From NCBI GenBank assembly GCA_045862995.1, contig BTVX01000012.1, positions 32,688 to 96,687 on the forward strand: 64,000 bases of DNA. Direction: 5' to 3'. The position numbers were made by a program, and so were the translations under genes. A model generated the notes under the pieces. It ran no database searches, was not told where the DNA came from, and was given only the letters and a program-made list of their open reading frames with translations. This DNA comes from UBA2387 sp019454665. Its GTDB lineage: Bacteria > Armatimonadota > Fimbriimonadia > Fimbriimonadales > Fimbriimonadaceae. This document shows positions 34,301 through 42,827 of the stretch, piece by piece. Numbering within the stretch: position 1 is the first letter of the stretch; each line of letters begins with the position of its first letter.

Positions 34301-35449
34301 GTGGCAGCCGTTGAGTTCAAAAACGTCACCAAGGTCTTTGGCAAGGATGTCAAGGCCGTCAACAACCTCAACCTCGTGATTCAAGACAAGGAATTCATGG
34401 TCCTTGTCGGTCCCTCGGGCTGTGGAAAAACAACCGCCTTGCGCATGATCGCAGGTCTTGAAGAGGCCACCGAAGGGGACATCGTCATTGACACCGTCCG
34501 GGTCAACGACGTGCCGCCCAAGGACCGGGACATCGCCATGGTGTTCCAGAACTATGCCCTCTATCCGCACATGAACGTGTACGACAACATCGCGTTCGGC
34601 CTGCGGTTGCGGGAGTTGAAGGGCTTCCTGTGGCAGCTCACCCACATGGGCGAAGCGAAGAACATCAAGTCGGACATTGACCGGCGCGTCCGCGATGCGG
34701 CCAAGATGCTGGGCATCGAGCACCTGCTCCACAGGCGACCCAAGGAACTCTCGGGTGGCCAGCGGCAACGCGTCGCGCTCGGGCGCGCCATCGTCCGCAA
34801 ACCCAAGGTCTTCTTGATGGACGAGCCGCTGTCGAACCTGGACGCCAAGCTGCGCATCCAGACGCGGGCCGAACTCATCCGCCTCCACCGCTCGCTGGGC
34901 ATCACCACGATCTACGTCACGCACGACCAGGTCGAAGCGATGACCATGGGGCAGCGGATCGCGATCATGAAGGACGGCTTGCTCCAGCAGTGCGATACGC
35001 CCGACGTGGTGTACCGCTACCCGGCCAACCTGTTCGTCGCGGGATTCATCGGTTCGCCGCCGATGAACCTTGTCCCGGCCAAGATTTCGGTCGAGGGCGG
35101 CAGGGCCTTCGTGGATGCCGGCGCGATGAAGTTTCCGCTCGCCGACGGCCACCCCGCCGCCGCGATGAACGGCAAGTCGGTCGTGCTGGGTCTGCGCCCC
35201 GAGGACATCTACGACGCCGCGATGAACAACCCCATCGCGACCACCGACCAGAACGTCTTCGAAGCCAAGGTGGACGTCATCGAGCCGCTCGGCCACCAAT
35301 ACGTCATCTATCTCGGCGCGGGCGAGCACAACCTGCTGGCCTCGATTGACACGGGAACCAAGATCAAGGAAAACATGCCGGCCAAGTTCTGCGTGAACCT
35401 GGACAACCTCCACGTGTTCGACAGCGAGACCGAGCAGGCCATTCGGTAG
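34301..35449 (+). CDS. Sugar/sn-glycerol-3-phosphate-type ABC transporter ATPase (MalK/UgpC/MsmX family)
   Basis: 382 residues from GTG at 34301, which gives MAAVEFKNVTKVFG, the usual start of the family. Walker A GPSGCGKTT, Q-loop FQNYALYPHM, signature LSGGQRQRVALGRAI, Walker B VFLMDEPLSNLDAKL and H-loop YVTHDQ are intact, followed by the regulatory TOBE/MOP-like domain (GLRPEDIYD, EPLGHQYVIYL). No binding protein or permeases are adjacent; it is likely a shared ATPase like MsmX that energises several carbohydrate importers. TATACT ends ten bases before the GTG; no Shine-Dalgarno. Only seven bases separate it from rhaA. Confidence 0.88.
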   Translation: MAAVEFKNVTKVFGKDVKAVNNLNLVIQDKEFMVLVGPSGCGKTTALRMIAGLEEATEGDIVIDTVRVNDVPPKDRDIAMVFQNYALYPHMNVYDNIAFGLRLRELKGFLWQLTHMGEAKNIKSDIDRRVRDAAKMLGIEHLLHRRPKELSGGQRQRVALGRAIVRKPKVFLMDEPLSNLDAKLRIQTRAELIRLHRSLGITTIYVTHDQVEAMTMGQRIAIMKDGLLQQCDTPDVVYRYPANLFVAGFIGSPPMNLVPAKISVEGGRAFVDAGAMKFPLADGHPAAAMNGKSVVLGLRPEDIYDAAMNNPIATTDQNVFEAKVDVIEPLGHQYVIYLGAGEHNLLASIDTGTKIKENMPAKFCVNLDNLHVFDSETEQAIR

Positions 35450-35456
35450 GCAACCC

Positions 35457-36692
35457 GTGAGCGCGTTCACTCTGGCGAAACAACGGTTCGCCGATTGGGG
35501 TGTGGACGTGGATCAGGCCTTGACCGTTGCCCAACGCACGCCCGTCTCCCTGCACTGCTGGCAAGGCGACGACGTGGGCGGCTTCGAGAACCCGACCGGC
35601 ACGCTCGGCGGTGGACTTCAGGCCACGGGCAACTATCCCGGCAAAGCCCGCACACCCGACGAACTGCGCTCCGACTTGGAGCAGGCCATTCGGGCGATCC
35701 CCGGCGCCTGCCGCCTCAACCTGCACGCCATCTACGCCGAGACGACGCGCCCTGTGCCTCGCGACGAGTTGGCCTTCGAGCACTTTGCCGGGTGGGTGGA
35801 ATGGTGCGCCGACCAGGGCCTCGGGTTCGATTTCAACCCGACGTGCTTTTCGCACCCGCTCGCCGAGGACGGCCTGACGCTCTGCCACCCCGACCCCGTG
35901 GTGCGGGCGTTCTGGGTGCGGCACTGCCAAGCGTGCCGCCGGATCGGCGGCGAGGCGGGCAGGCGTCTGGAGTCGCCCTCGGTGGTCAACGTCTGGATTC
36001 CCGATGCGAGCAAGGACACTCCCGTGGATCGCAAGGGTCCCCGCGAGCGCCTGCTGGCCGCCTTGGACGAGGTGTTCGCCGAGCCCGTGGCGCATGCGGT
36101 GGACGCCGTCGAGAGCAAGCTCTTCGGCATCGGGGCGGAGTCGTACACCGTCGGGTCGCACGAGTTCTATCTGGGCTATGCGGCCACGCGGAAGACGGTG
36201 CTGTGCCTCGATGCCGGCCACTTCCACCCGACGGAATCGGTCGCCGACAAGATTTCAGCGGTGATGGCGTTTGTGCCGGGCATTCTGCTGCACGTCAGCC
36301 GAGGCGTTCGGTGGGATTCGGACCACGTGGTGATCGCCGACGATCCGACCCGGGCGATCTTCGAGGAGGTCGTGCGCGGCGGATACCTGCCGCGTGTGGC
36401 CATCGGCCTCGACTACTTCGATGCGAGCATCAACCGGGTTGCCGCGTGGGTCATCGGCACGCGAGCGGCGAAGAAGTGCCTGCTGAGCGCTCTGCTCGAG
36501 CCCACGGCCAAACTGCGCGAAGCCGAGGCCTCGGGCGACTTCACGGCCCGCCTGGCCCTCATGGAGGAAGCCAAGAACCTGCCTTTTGGGGCGGTCTGGG
36601 AGGAATTCTGCTCGCGGTCAGGCGTTGCGCCGGGCCCGGCATGGCTGGACGACGTCCGTCGCTACGAGCGCGACGTGCTCAGCCAACGATAG
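35457..36692 (+). CDS. rhaA: L-rhamnose isomerase
   Basis: 411 residues, GTG start seven bases after the ATPase stop. SLHCWQGDDVGGFENP near residue 33 is diagnostic for RhaA, with DFNPTCFSHPLAEDGLTL, ESKLFGIGAESYTVGSHEFY, LCLDAGHFHPTE and VRWDSDHVV supplying the metal-binding Glu, Asp and His residues. It interconverts L-rhamnose and L-rhamnulose. rhaB and rhaD are not adjacent. Clustering with the sugar ABC ATPase suggests uptake and use of rhamnose or rhamnose-containing polysaccharide. Confidence 0.93.
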   Translation: MSAFTLAKQRFADWGVDVDQALTVAQRTPVSLHCWQGDDVGGFENPTGTLGGGLQATGNYPGKARTPDELRSDLEQAIRAIPGACRLNLHAIYAETTRPVPRDELAFEHFAGWVEWCADQGLGFDFNPTCFSHPLAEDGLTLCHPDPVVRAFWVRHCQACRRIGGEAGRRLESPSVVNVWIPDASKDTPVDRKGPRERLLAALDEVFAEPVAHAVDAVESKLFGIGAESYTVGSHEFYLGYAATRKTVLCLDAGHFHPTESVADKISAVMAFVPGILLHVSRGVRWDSDHVVIADDPTRAIFEEVVRGGYLPRVAIGLDYFDASINRVAAWVIGTRAAKKCLLSALLEPTAKLREAEASGDFTARLALMEEAKNLPFGAVWEEFCSRSGVAPGPAWLDDVRRYERDVLSQR

Positions 36693-36696
36693 CGGG

Positions 36697-37344
36697 TCAG
36701 GCCGCCTTCTTGCTGTCGCGTTGGTGCTTCCAGAACTTGAGGCCGCCCGCCAGCACCGACAGCAGGACGATGACGATGATGGCGACCGAGAAGTTGTCGC
36801 GCACGATGGGGATGTTGCCGAACAGATAGCCTCCCCCGGCGCAGACGCCCACCCACAGCAACGCCCCCAGGATGCTGAACATCATGAAGCGGGGGTACTT
36901 CATCGCGCCCATGCCGGCCACGAACGGGGCGAACGTGCGCGCGATGGGCACGAACCGCGCGATGATGACCGCCGCCGGGCCGTGCTTCTCGAAGAAGTCC
37001 TGAGTGAACTCAAGGTACTCCCGCTTGAACACCTTGGAGTTCGCCTTGTTGAACACACGGGGGCCGATCGCCTTGCCGATGTGGTAGTTCACGTTGTCGC
37101 CAAGGAACGTCGCGAACAGCAGCGACCCCGAAAGAACCCAGAAGTTGAGGGGCAGCGGAACGTCCTTCGACGCGTTGCAGAACATCCCAGCGGCGAAGAG
37201 CAGAGAATCGCCGGGAAGGAACGGCATGATGACCAACCCCGTTTCGCAAAACACCACGACCGACAGGATCAGGTACGTCCACTGCCCGTGGTCGCGGATC
37301 AACTCGCCGATGTGCTTGTCGAGGTGGAGAAAAAAGTCAATCAC
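36697..37344 (-). CDS. DedA family membrane protein
   Basis: 215 residues. The DedA/SNARE-associated signature is present: ILSVVVFCETGLVIMPFLPG, SLLFAAGMF, the basic FEKHGPAAVIIARFVPIART and FAPFVAGMGAM. DedA proteins are undecaprenyl-phosphate or phospholipid flippases required for envelope homeostasis. Start is GTG at 37344 giving MIDFFLHLDKHIG. The stop lies four bases from the convergent rhaA stop. All conserved acidic and arginine residues of the family (E, D, R in those motifs) are seen. Confidence 0.88.
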   Translation of the reverse strand: MIDFFLHLDKHIGELIRDHGQWTYLILSVVVFCETGLVIMPFLPGDSLLFAAGMFCNASKDVPLPLNFWVLSGSLLFATFLGDNVNYHIGKAIGPRVFNKANSKVFKREYLEFTQDFFEKHGPAAVIIARFVPIARTFAPFVAGMGAMKYPRFMMFSILGALLWVGVCAGGGYLFGNIPIVRDNFSVAIIVIVLLSVLAGGLKFWKHQRDSKKAA

Positions 37345-37425
37345 AGACGCTCGTTGGCGACTCGGTGTGCCGGTTCGCTATTGTGCCTCAAACGGGCGGC
37401 GTCATACTGGGCACCCGGGCGAAGG

Positions 37426-38322
37426 TCAAGGAGCGGTGTCCAACGCCGATTGGATGACGCGGAGGACTTCGTCGCGTTCGTCGCCGACCACCTGAAGCCG
37501 GGGCGCGCGCACACGTTCGTCGCCCATGCCGACCACCTGTTGCGTCAGCTTGATGTACTGGACGAACTTGGGCACGGTGTCCAACCGCAGGAGCGGCAGG
37601 AACCATTGATAGAGGCGCTCGGCCTCCTGCCAGCGGCCCGCCGCGGCGAGGTCGAACAAGTCCACGCTCTCTTTGGGGAACGCGTTGACCAGGCCCGCGA
37701 TCCAACCCACGGCACCGGCGGCGACGCCTTCGACCAGCACGTCGTCCACACCGACCAGGATCGCCAGCCGATCCCCCACCAAGGCGCGGATGGCGGCGAT
37801 GCGCCGGATGTCGGCGCTCGATTCCTTGACGGCGTGAAGGTTCTGGTGGATGCACAACTGGGCGACCTGATCGGGCTTGAAGTCCAAGCCGTAGGCGATC
37901 GGGTTGTTGTAGAGCATGCACGACAGCCCCGTGGACTCGAAGACCGTCTCCACGTGGGCCCGCGCTTCGCGCCAGTCCCCGCTGTTGTAGACGTAGGGCG
38001 GCAGGACCATCAGGCCCTTGCAGCCTCGGCGCTCGGCCTCCTGGGCCAAGCGGACGGCGTCCGCCGTCGAGAGCGCCGAAACGCCCGCGATCACGGGACC
38101 CCGGTCGCCGATGGCGTCCACGAGGGCGCTCAGGATGGCCCCCTTCTCTTCGAACGTCAGCGTCGCGCCTTCGCCGAGCGAGCCGAGGGCGACGATGCCC
38201 CGGCATCCCGCATCCATCATCCAGTTGGCATGCTTGGCGAGGAACGCGAGGTCCACCGAGCCATCGGCTTGGAAGGGTGTGGTGATCGCGGGGAGCACGC
38301 CGCTCCAATCCGATGGCTTCAT
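37426..38322 (-). CDS. Dihydrodipicolinate synthase (DapA)/N-acetylneuraminate lyase family aldolase
   Basis: 298 residues of the class I aldolase fold: GVLPAITTPF, GSLGEGATLTFEEK (the family TGE.. region), PPYVYNSGDW, the catalytic tyrosine in LYNNP and the Schiff-base lysine in HAVKESSADI. Family members make dihydrodipicolinate, split sialic acid or act on 2-keto-3-deoxy sugar acids. The G-S-L-G-E variant in place of GTTGE makes true DapA less sure; a sugar-acid aldolase is plausible near rhaA. GACAAT ends eight bases before the ATG. Confidence 0.83.
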   Translation of the reverse strand: MKPSDWSGVLPAITTPFQADGSVDLAFLAKHANWMMDAGCRGIVALGSLGEGATLTFEEKGAILSALVDAIGDRGPVIAGVSALSTADAVRLAQEAERRGCKGLMVLPPYVYNSGDWREARAHVETVFESTGLSCMLYNNPIAYGLDFKPDQVAQLCIHQNLHAVKESSADIRRIAAIRALVGDRLAILVGVDDVLVEGVAAGAVGWIAGLVNAFPKESVDLFDLAAAGRWQEAERLYQWFLPLLRLDTVPKFVQYIKLTQQVVGMGDERVRAPRLQVVGDERDEVLRVIQSALDTAP

Positions 38323-38356
38323 CGCCTTGGATTGTCCCCGAGTCGGTGGCGCGAAG

Positions 38357-38626
38357 TCAAACGGCGTCGGCCGTCTTGCACGCGCAACTGTCCGTTCCGC
38401 ACGCCCCGGCTTCGGCTTTCGGGGCTTGAGGGGCGGAGCCGCTGGAGCCCTTGTAGTCGTTGATGTGGAAGCCGGAGCCGACGAACTGGATGCCGACGGG
38501 CTGGATCAGCCGTCGCAACTGGCCTTCGGCGCCGCAATCGCAATCCTTGAGGGGGTCGGCGGTGATGCGCTGTTCCACCTCGAACACTTTCTCGCACGCT
38601 TTGCATTCGTAGACGTAGGTTGGCAT
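38357..38626 (-). CDS. FmdB family zinc ribbon protein
   Basis: 89 residues. MPTYVYECKACEKVFEVEQ and the second pair CDCGAEGQLRR form the FmdB (CxxC_CxxC_SSSS) zinc ribbon; FHINDYKGS follows, and a cysteine-rich tail (ACGTDSCACKT) ends the protein. GGAGG nine bases upstream fixes the ATG at 38626. FmdB-type proteins are putative regulators of unknown target. The extra C-terminal cysteines could bind metal. Confidence 0.85.
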   Translation of the reverse strand: MPTYVYECKACEKVFEVEQRITADPLKDCDCGAEGQLRRLIQPVGIQFVGSGFHINDYKGSSGSAPQAPKAEAGACGTDSCACKTADAV

Positions 38627-38707
38627 CGGGTGAACCTCCAAAGGGGGTCAGGCTCGAATTGTGGCAGAATAGGACGGCGGGCGGTCAAGACCGCGCCACA
38701 TCCCCTC

Positions 38708-39451
38708 ATGATCGAGCAGACCTTCAGCACAGGCGACATCGGCATCGTCTTGTTCTTGGTGTTGCTCGAGGGGCTCCTGTCCGCCGACAACGCCTTGGTG
38801 CTGGCCATCATGGTGCGGCACCTGCCGCGCCCTCTCCAGAAGAAGGCGCTGCTGTACGGATTGGGCGGCGCGTTCGTCTTCCGGCTGATCGCGATTCTGC
38901 TGGCGCAGTGGATCATCCAGCTCTGGTGGGCGCAGGCCATTGGCGCGGCGTACCTGATCTATCTGCCGATCAAGCACTTCATCCACCACAGCACCAAACA
39001 CCTGGAGGGCAAAAGGAAAGGCGGCGGGTTCTGGCAGACTGTCGTTGCCGTGGAGATCGCGGACATCGCGTTCGCGGTGGACAGCGTGCTGGTGGCTGTG
39101 GGCTTGGTCAAGCAGCCCGACAAGCTGTGGGTGATCTACTTCGGGGCGATCATCGGGGTCATTCTGCTGCGGTTTGCGGCAGGGATTTTCGTGGGGATGC
39201 TGGAGCGGTACCCGAAGCTCGACCACTTGGCGTACGTCATCGTCGGGTGGGTGGGCGTGAAGCTGGCGTTCATGGCCGCGCACAACTTCACGGGGGCGAC
39301 CAAGCAGCTGATTTTGGGCCAGCACATCCACGAACTGAACCCTGCGGTGTTTTGGAGCGTTTTGGGTCTCATCTGCTTGGTCGGCGGCATCGTCGCGTTT
39401 CGCGACCCGCACCGCCCCACTTCGCCCGAACAGCAGGACTCGACGGACTGA
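38708..39451 (+). CDS. TerC family integral membrane protein
   Basis: 247 residues with about seven membrane segments. The two acidic signatures of the family are LEGLLSADNALVLAIMVRHL and VAVEIADIAFAVDSVLVAVG. TerC-family proteins (Alx, YkoY, YceF) export Mn2+ or assist metal loading of secreted proteins. The 66 bases before the gene are too short and unlike the yybP-ykoY manganese riboswitch. The next gene starts four bases after the stop and is probably co-transcribed. Confidence 0.88.
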   Translation: MIEQTFSTGDIGIVLFLVLLEGLLSADNALVLAIMVRHLPRPLQKKALLYGLGGAFVFRLIAILLAQWIIQLWWAQAIGAAYLIYLPIKHFIHHSTKHLEGKRKGGGFWQTVVAVEIADIAFAVDSVLVAVGLVKQPDKLWVIYFGAIIGVILLRFAAGIFVGMLERYPKLDHLAYVIVGWVGVKLAFMAAHNFTGATKQLILGQHIHELNPAVFWSVLGLICLVGGIVAFRDPHRPTSPEQQDSTD

Positions 39452-39454
39452 GCC

Positions 39455-40003
39455 ATGTATCACGGATCACGCGTTTGGCACCGCTGGATGGGTGCCGGTG
39501 TCGCCCTCTTTCTCGCCTCGATCGCCGTCACCGGCTTCCTGCTGGCCAACAAGGGTCGGCTCGCCTGGATGCGCCCGCCCGAGGCCAAGGGCGGCTCGTT
39601 CGAGCAACTCGCCGATGTCGTGACGCTGGATCAGGCCGCCCAAGCCGCCTTCGCCCTGGGGCATCCCGAACTCCAGAGCCACCAGGACATTGACCGGATC
39701 GACTACCGGCCCAAGCACAACATCTTCAAGGTCATCAGCAAGGACGGATACCGCGAGGTGCAGGTGGACGGCAAGACGGGCGAGGTGCTGAGCTCCTCGT
39801 TCCGGACCGACCAACTGACCGAGGACATCCACGACCTGAGTTTCTTCGGCGACTTCTTCCACGAGTGGCTGCTCTCGTTGGTCGCCGTGATTCTGCTGGC
39901 GCTCAGCGTCAGCGGCACGTATATGTTCATCGTGCCGATCCTCCGTCGGCGCGCGTTCAAGAAGCGAGGAGGCGTCCCTGCCAAGAAGACGCATGAAAGG
40001 TAG
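39455..40003 (+). CDS. PepSY-associated membrane protein
   Basis: 182 residues: an N-terminal membrane segment (WMGAGVALFLASIAVTGFLL), a periplasmic PepSY-like domain (TLDQAAQAAFALGHPELQ ... VISKDGYREVQVDGKTGEVL) and a C-terminal membrane segment (SLVAVILLALSVSGTYMFIV) with a basic tail. Such two-helix proteins occur with metal or haem uptake and ferric reductase systems. Linkage to TerC suggests metal handling. No catalytic residues known. Confidence 0.78.
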   Translation: MYHGSRVWHRWMGAGVALFLASIAVTGFLLANKGRLAWMRPPEAKGGSFEQLADVVTLDQAAQAAFALGHPELQSHQDIDRIDYRPKHNIFKVISKDGYREVQVDGKTGEVLSSSFRTDQLTEDIHDLSFFGDFFHEWLLSLVAVILLALSVSGTYMFIVPILRRRAFKKRGGVPAKKTHER

Positions 40004-40101
40004 CTGAAGTCGTCCGTCCAAGGACCCATCTTCATGCGCTTGTTAACATCCGGCCCGTAATCTCGGGCAGATAACGACAAGGACTGCAAAGTCACCTCCT
40101 C

Positions 40102-40134
40102 GCGGTCGGCCTTAGGAAAGCCGACCGCATTTTT
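40102..40134 (+). terminator. Rho-independent terminator after the terC-pepSY unit
   Basis: gcggtcggc (40102-40110) pairs with gccgaccgc (40120-40128); loop about 9 bases; then attttt and further T. It sits 99 bases after the PepSY stop and 40 before the MFS gene, and could also be an attenuator for the latter. Confidence 0.8.
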
Positions 40135-40174
40135 CTTTGGGGCCGCCCCGGTCTCATGGTTCACAATCATCGTC

Positions 40175-42508
40175 GTGGCCACGGCCCCCCGACCCACCCG
40201 GATGGACAACCTCCGGACGTTGCGCTATGCGAACCTCGACGGCGCGTTTGCGACGGCGTTCGCGACCGTGGTGGGCGGTTCGTTCATCGTCGGCTTCATC
40301 AAGATGCTCGGCGGGAGCGACCTGTGGATCGGCCTGGTGACCGCCGTCCCGAGTCTGCTCGGCATCTTCCAGATTCCCGGCGGCATCCTTGGGCGAAGCT
40401 GGCCCAACTACAAGGGATGGGTGCTTCCCGGCGGCTTGCTGTGGCGCGTGTTCTACATCCCGCTGGCCTTCCTGCCCGTGATGGTGGGACCGGCGGACCT
40501 GAAGCTGGCGCTCATGGTGGTCTGCGTCGGCGTGGCCAGCCTCGCCGTGCTGTTGGTCAACCCCGTGTACAACGATTGGTTGGCCGAGATGGTCCCGGCC
40601 AGTTCCCGCGGGTGGTTCTTCAGCCGCCGAACGGCCATCGCCACGTCTGTCGGAGCGGCGGCGGGCATGCTGGGCGGCTTGGCCCTGGACTACTTCAGGC
40701 GGCTCGACGAAGAGCCCCTGGGCTTCGCCCTCATCTTCGGGTTCGGCTCGTTGTGCGCGGCGATCAGCTTCTTCTTCTTCCTCAAGATGAAGGACCTGCC
40801 CAGGGAAAACCCCGTTAAGCAGAACCTGTGGGACGGGGTGCGCGCCATCCGTTCGCCGTTCAGCGATGCGCCCTTCCGCCGCGTGCTGGTGTTCTTGGTG
40901 CTGTTCATCGCGGGCCAGGCGTTCGCGGGCAACCTGTTCAGCGCGTTCGCGCTTGAAACGCTCAAGCTGCCGTTCGCGACGATCCAACTGCTCGGCGTGG
41001 CCCATGCCCTCGCGATGACGCTCACGGTGGGCATCTGGGGGTTCTTGGCGGACAAGTACGGCAACCGGCCGCTGCTCGGCATCTTGGGCAGCGGCTTGGT
41101 GCTGACGCCCGTGATGTGGCTGTTCTGCCACCCGGGCAGGGATCAAGCGAACACGATCATCCTCATGGCGGGCCACCTGTTCACCGGCTTCATCTGGGGC
41201 GGCATCGCCACCACGCAGTTCAACCTGTTGCTGGCCACGGCAAAGCCCGAAGACCGGGCCAACTATCTGGGCGCGGGCATGGCCACTCAAGCGCTGGTCG
41301 GCGGCGTGGCACCTTTGCTGGGCGCGGCGCTGATGGCCGCGCTCCGCACGAACGTCGAGGCGGAAGTGGCCTACAAGATCGTGTTCGGCACGGCGATGGG
41401 CTTGCGCTTCGTGAGCCTGTTCGCCTTGGCGGGCGTTCAGGAGTCGGGTTCGCGCTCGTTCCGCGAGACGTTGAGCCACCTTTCGCGGGTCTCGCCCAAG
41501 GGCGCACAAGCGTTCAAGCGCTATTCGCAGAGCGGCGACGAACGCGCCCGCGAGACGGCCATCCGCGAAGTGGCCAAGGAGAACTACGCCCTGGCCGGGA
41601 GCGAAGTGGTGAAGGCGCTGCACGACCCATCGCCCCGCGTGCGGCGGCAGGCTGCCGTGGCGCTGGGCAAGTTGGGCGATCCGCGCAGCGTCCAAGAACT
41701 CATCCACATGCTGGAGAACCACCCCGACTTGGTCGAGGAAGAGACCATCGAGGCCCTGGGCGAACTCGGCGGGCCGCAGGCCGTCGAGGTGCTGATGAAG
41801 TTCTTGGAGAGCCCTCGGTCGTTGCTGAGGCGCGCTTCGGCCAAAGCCCTGGGCCGCATCGGCGACCCGCGCGCGATCGAGGTGCTCACCAAGGCGGCCG
41901 GCGAGCGGGGCGATCCCGACCTCCGCCGCGCCTCGCTGCAAGCCTTGCGCATTCTCGGGGCAACCTCGGCCACCGACGCCATCTGCGAGGCGCTTCTCGA
42001 CCAGCACCCCAGCGTGCGCATCGCGGCCGCCGAGGCGGTTTCGGAACTCGAATTGTTCGCGGCGGGGCCGTACCTACGGCAATCGCTCGAGCGATACAAC
42101 GACGAGGCGGCCAGCGAGGTCGCCTACGCGCTCGGGTGCCTCGGCGACCCCACCGACCTGCCGATCATCCTCACCGAAGCGCAGCAGAGCGTCTCGATGA
42201 TCACGCGGCGTCGCTGCCTGCTGGGCGTGGCGCGGATGTTCGTGTGCGAGAGCGAGGTCTACCGCATGTTCCTGGCCGAGGGCTTTGAACGCGATCAGGC
42301 CCTGATGGAGGCGCTCAAGCCCGCCCTAAGAACCCATCCCGAACTCAACGAGGCGCTCGCGGCGTATTCGGGCGGCGACGAGTGCGGCGCGGTCGGCATC
42401 TTGGCGCAATCGGGCAAGATCCCGGCGCTGCGCTTCCTCGCCGAGCAGTGCGTGGAAGACGCGTTCATCGTGGCCGCATTGGCGCTGGCTTCGCGACGGA
42501 AGGAGTGA
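40175..42508 (+). CDS. MFS transporter fused to C-terminal HEAT-repeat domain
   Basis: 777 residues. Residues 1 to about 420 are a 12-helix major facilitator domain (for example VVCVGVASLAVLLVNPVYNDW, FLADKYGNRPLLGI as the cytoplasmic loop motif). After a short linker (SRSFRETLSHLSRVSPKGAQ) come cytoplasmic HEAT/PBS-lyase repeats to about residue 700: PRVRRQAAVALGKLGDPRSV, TIEALGELGGPQAVEVLMKF, LRRASAKALGRIGDPRAIEV, LRRASLQALRILGATSA. The repeats presumably bind a partner or regulate transport. GTG at 40175 is preceded by CACAAT seven bases away. The substrate is unknown and this architecture is uncommon. Confidence 0.82.
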   Translation: MATAPRPTRMDNLRTLRYANLDGAFATAFATVVGGSFIVGFIKMLGGSDLWIGLVTAVPSLLGIFQIPGGILGRSWPNYKGWVLPGGLLWRVFYIPLAFLPVMVGPADLKLALMVVCVGVASLAVLLVNPVYNDWLAEMVPASSRGWFFSRRTAIATSVGAAAGMLGGLALDYFRRLDEEPLGFALIFGFGSLCAAISFFFFLKMKDLPRENPVKQNLWDGVRAIRSPFSDAPFRRVLVFLVLFIAGQAFAGNLFSAFALETLKLPFATIQLLGVAHALAMTLTVGIWGFLADKYGNRPLLGILGSGLVLTPVMWLFCHPGRDQANTIILMAGHLFTGFIWGGIATTQFNLLLATAKPEDRANYLGAGMATQALVGGVAPLLGAALMAALRTNVEAEVAYKIVFGTAMGLRFVSLFALAGVQESGSRSFRETLSHLSRVSPKGAQAFKRYSQSGDERARETAIREVAKENYALAGSEVVKALHDPSPRVRRQAAVALGKLGDPRSVQELIHMLENHPDLVEEETIEALGELGGPQAVEVLMKFLESPRSLLRRASAKALGRIGDPRAIEVLTKAAGERGDPDLRRASLQALRILGATSATDAICEALLDQHPSVRIAAAEAVSELELFAAGPYLRQSLERYNDEAASEVAYALGCLGDPTDLPIILTEAQQSVSMITRRRCLLGVARMFVCESEVYRMFLAEGFERDQALMEALKPALRTHPELNEALAAYSGGDECGAVGILAQSGKIPALRFLAEQCVEDAFIVAALALASRRKE

Positions 42509-42827
42509 CCGCGGGGCCGCATGGGACTTTAGGCCGACTGCAGCATCGGTCAAAGCGGCGACGTGACTGGCGGCGTTCGGACCGTTGGTTCGGGAAGCGC
42601 ACGCCCTCGTTTTCCCGCGCTCAGGCTCAAGAAGTGGATGCCGGACTGGATTGGGCTAGTTGGAATCCGGCTGGGGCCCCCAGGCGCTTCTTTCTCTACT
42701 ATTAATCCAAGATTCAGGTCTTGCATCTTGCCGCTGGGCGGTCGCCAGAATGACATTCGGCTCGTGCATTCAAGAGCGACGGGCCTTGGGAGGACAGGAT
42801 GTCCTTCTCACATGGAGGTACACACAT
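42509..42827. other. 319-base gene-free region upstream of the haem porin-like gene
   Basis: Less GC-rich in its middle (actattaatccaagattc near 42700). It holds a small inverted repeat aggaca-gga-tgtcct (42791-42805) and the GGAGG at 42814-42818 of the next gene. A possible TTGCAT...CAGAAT pair (19-base spacer) near 42722-42753 is weak. No convincing small gene. Confidence 0.45.

Noticed and set aside
38642..38707. Manganese (yybP-ykoY) riboswitch before the TerC gene
   Set aside because: The gap is 66 bases and lacks the conserved riboswitch core.
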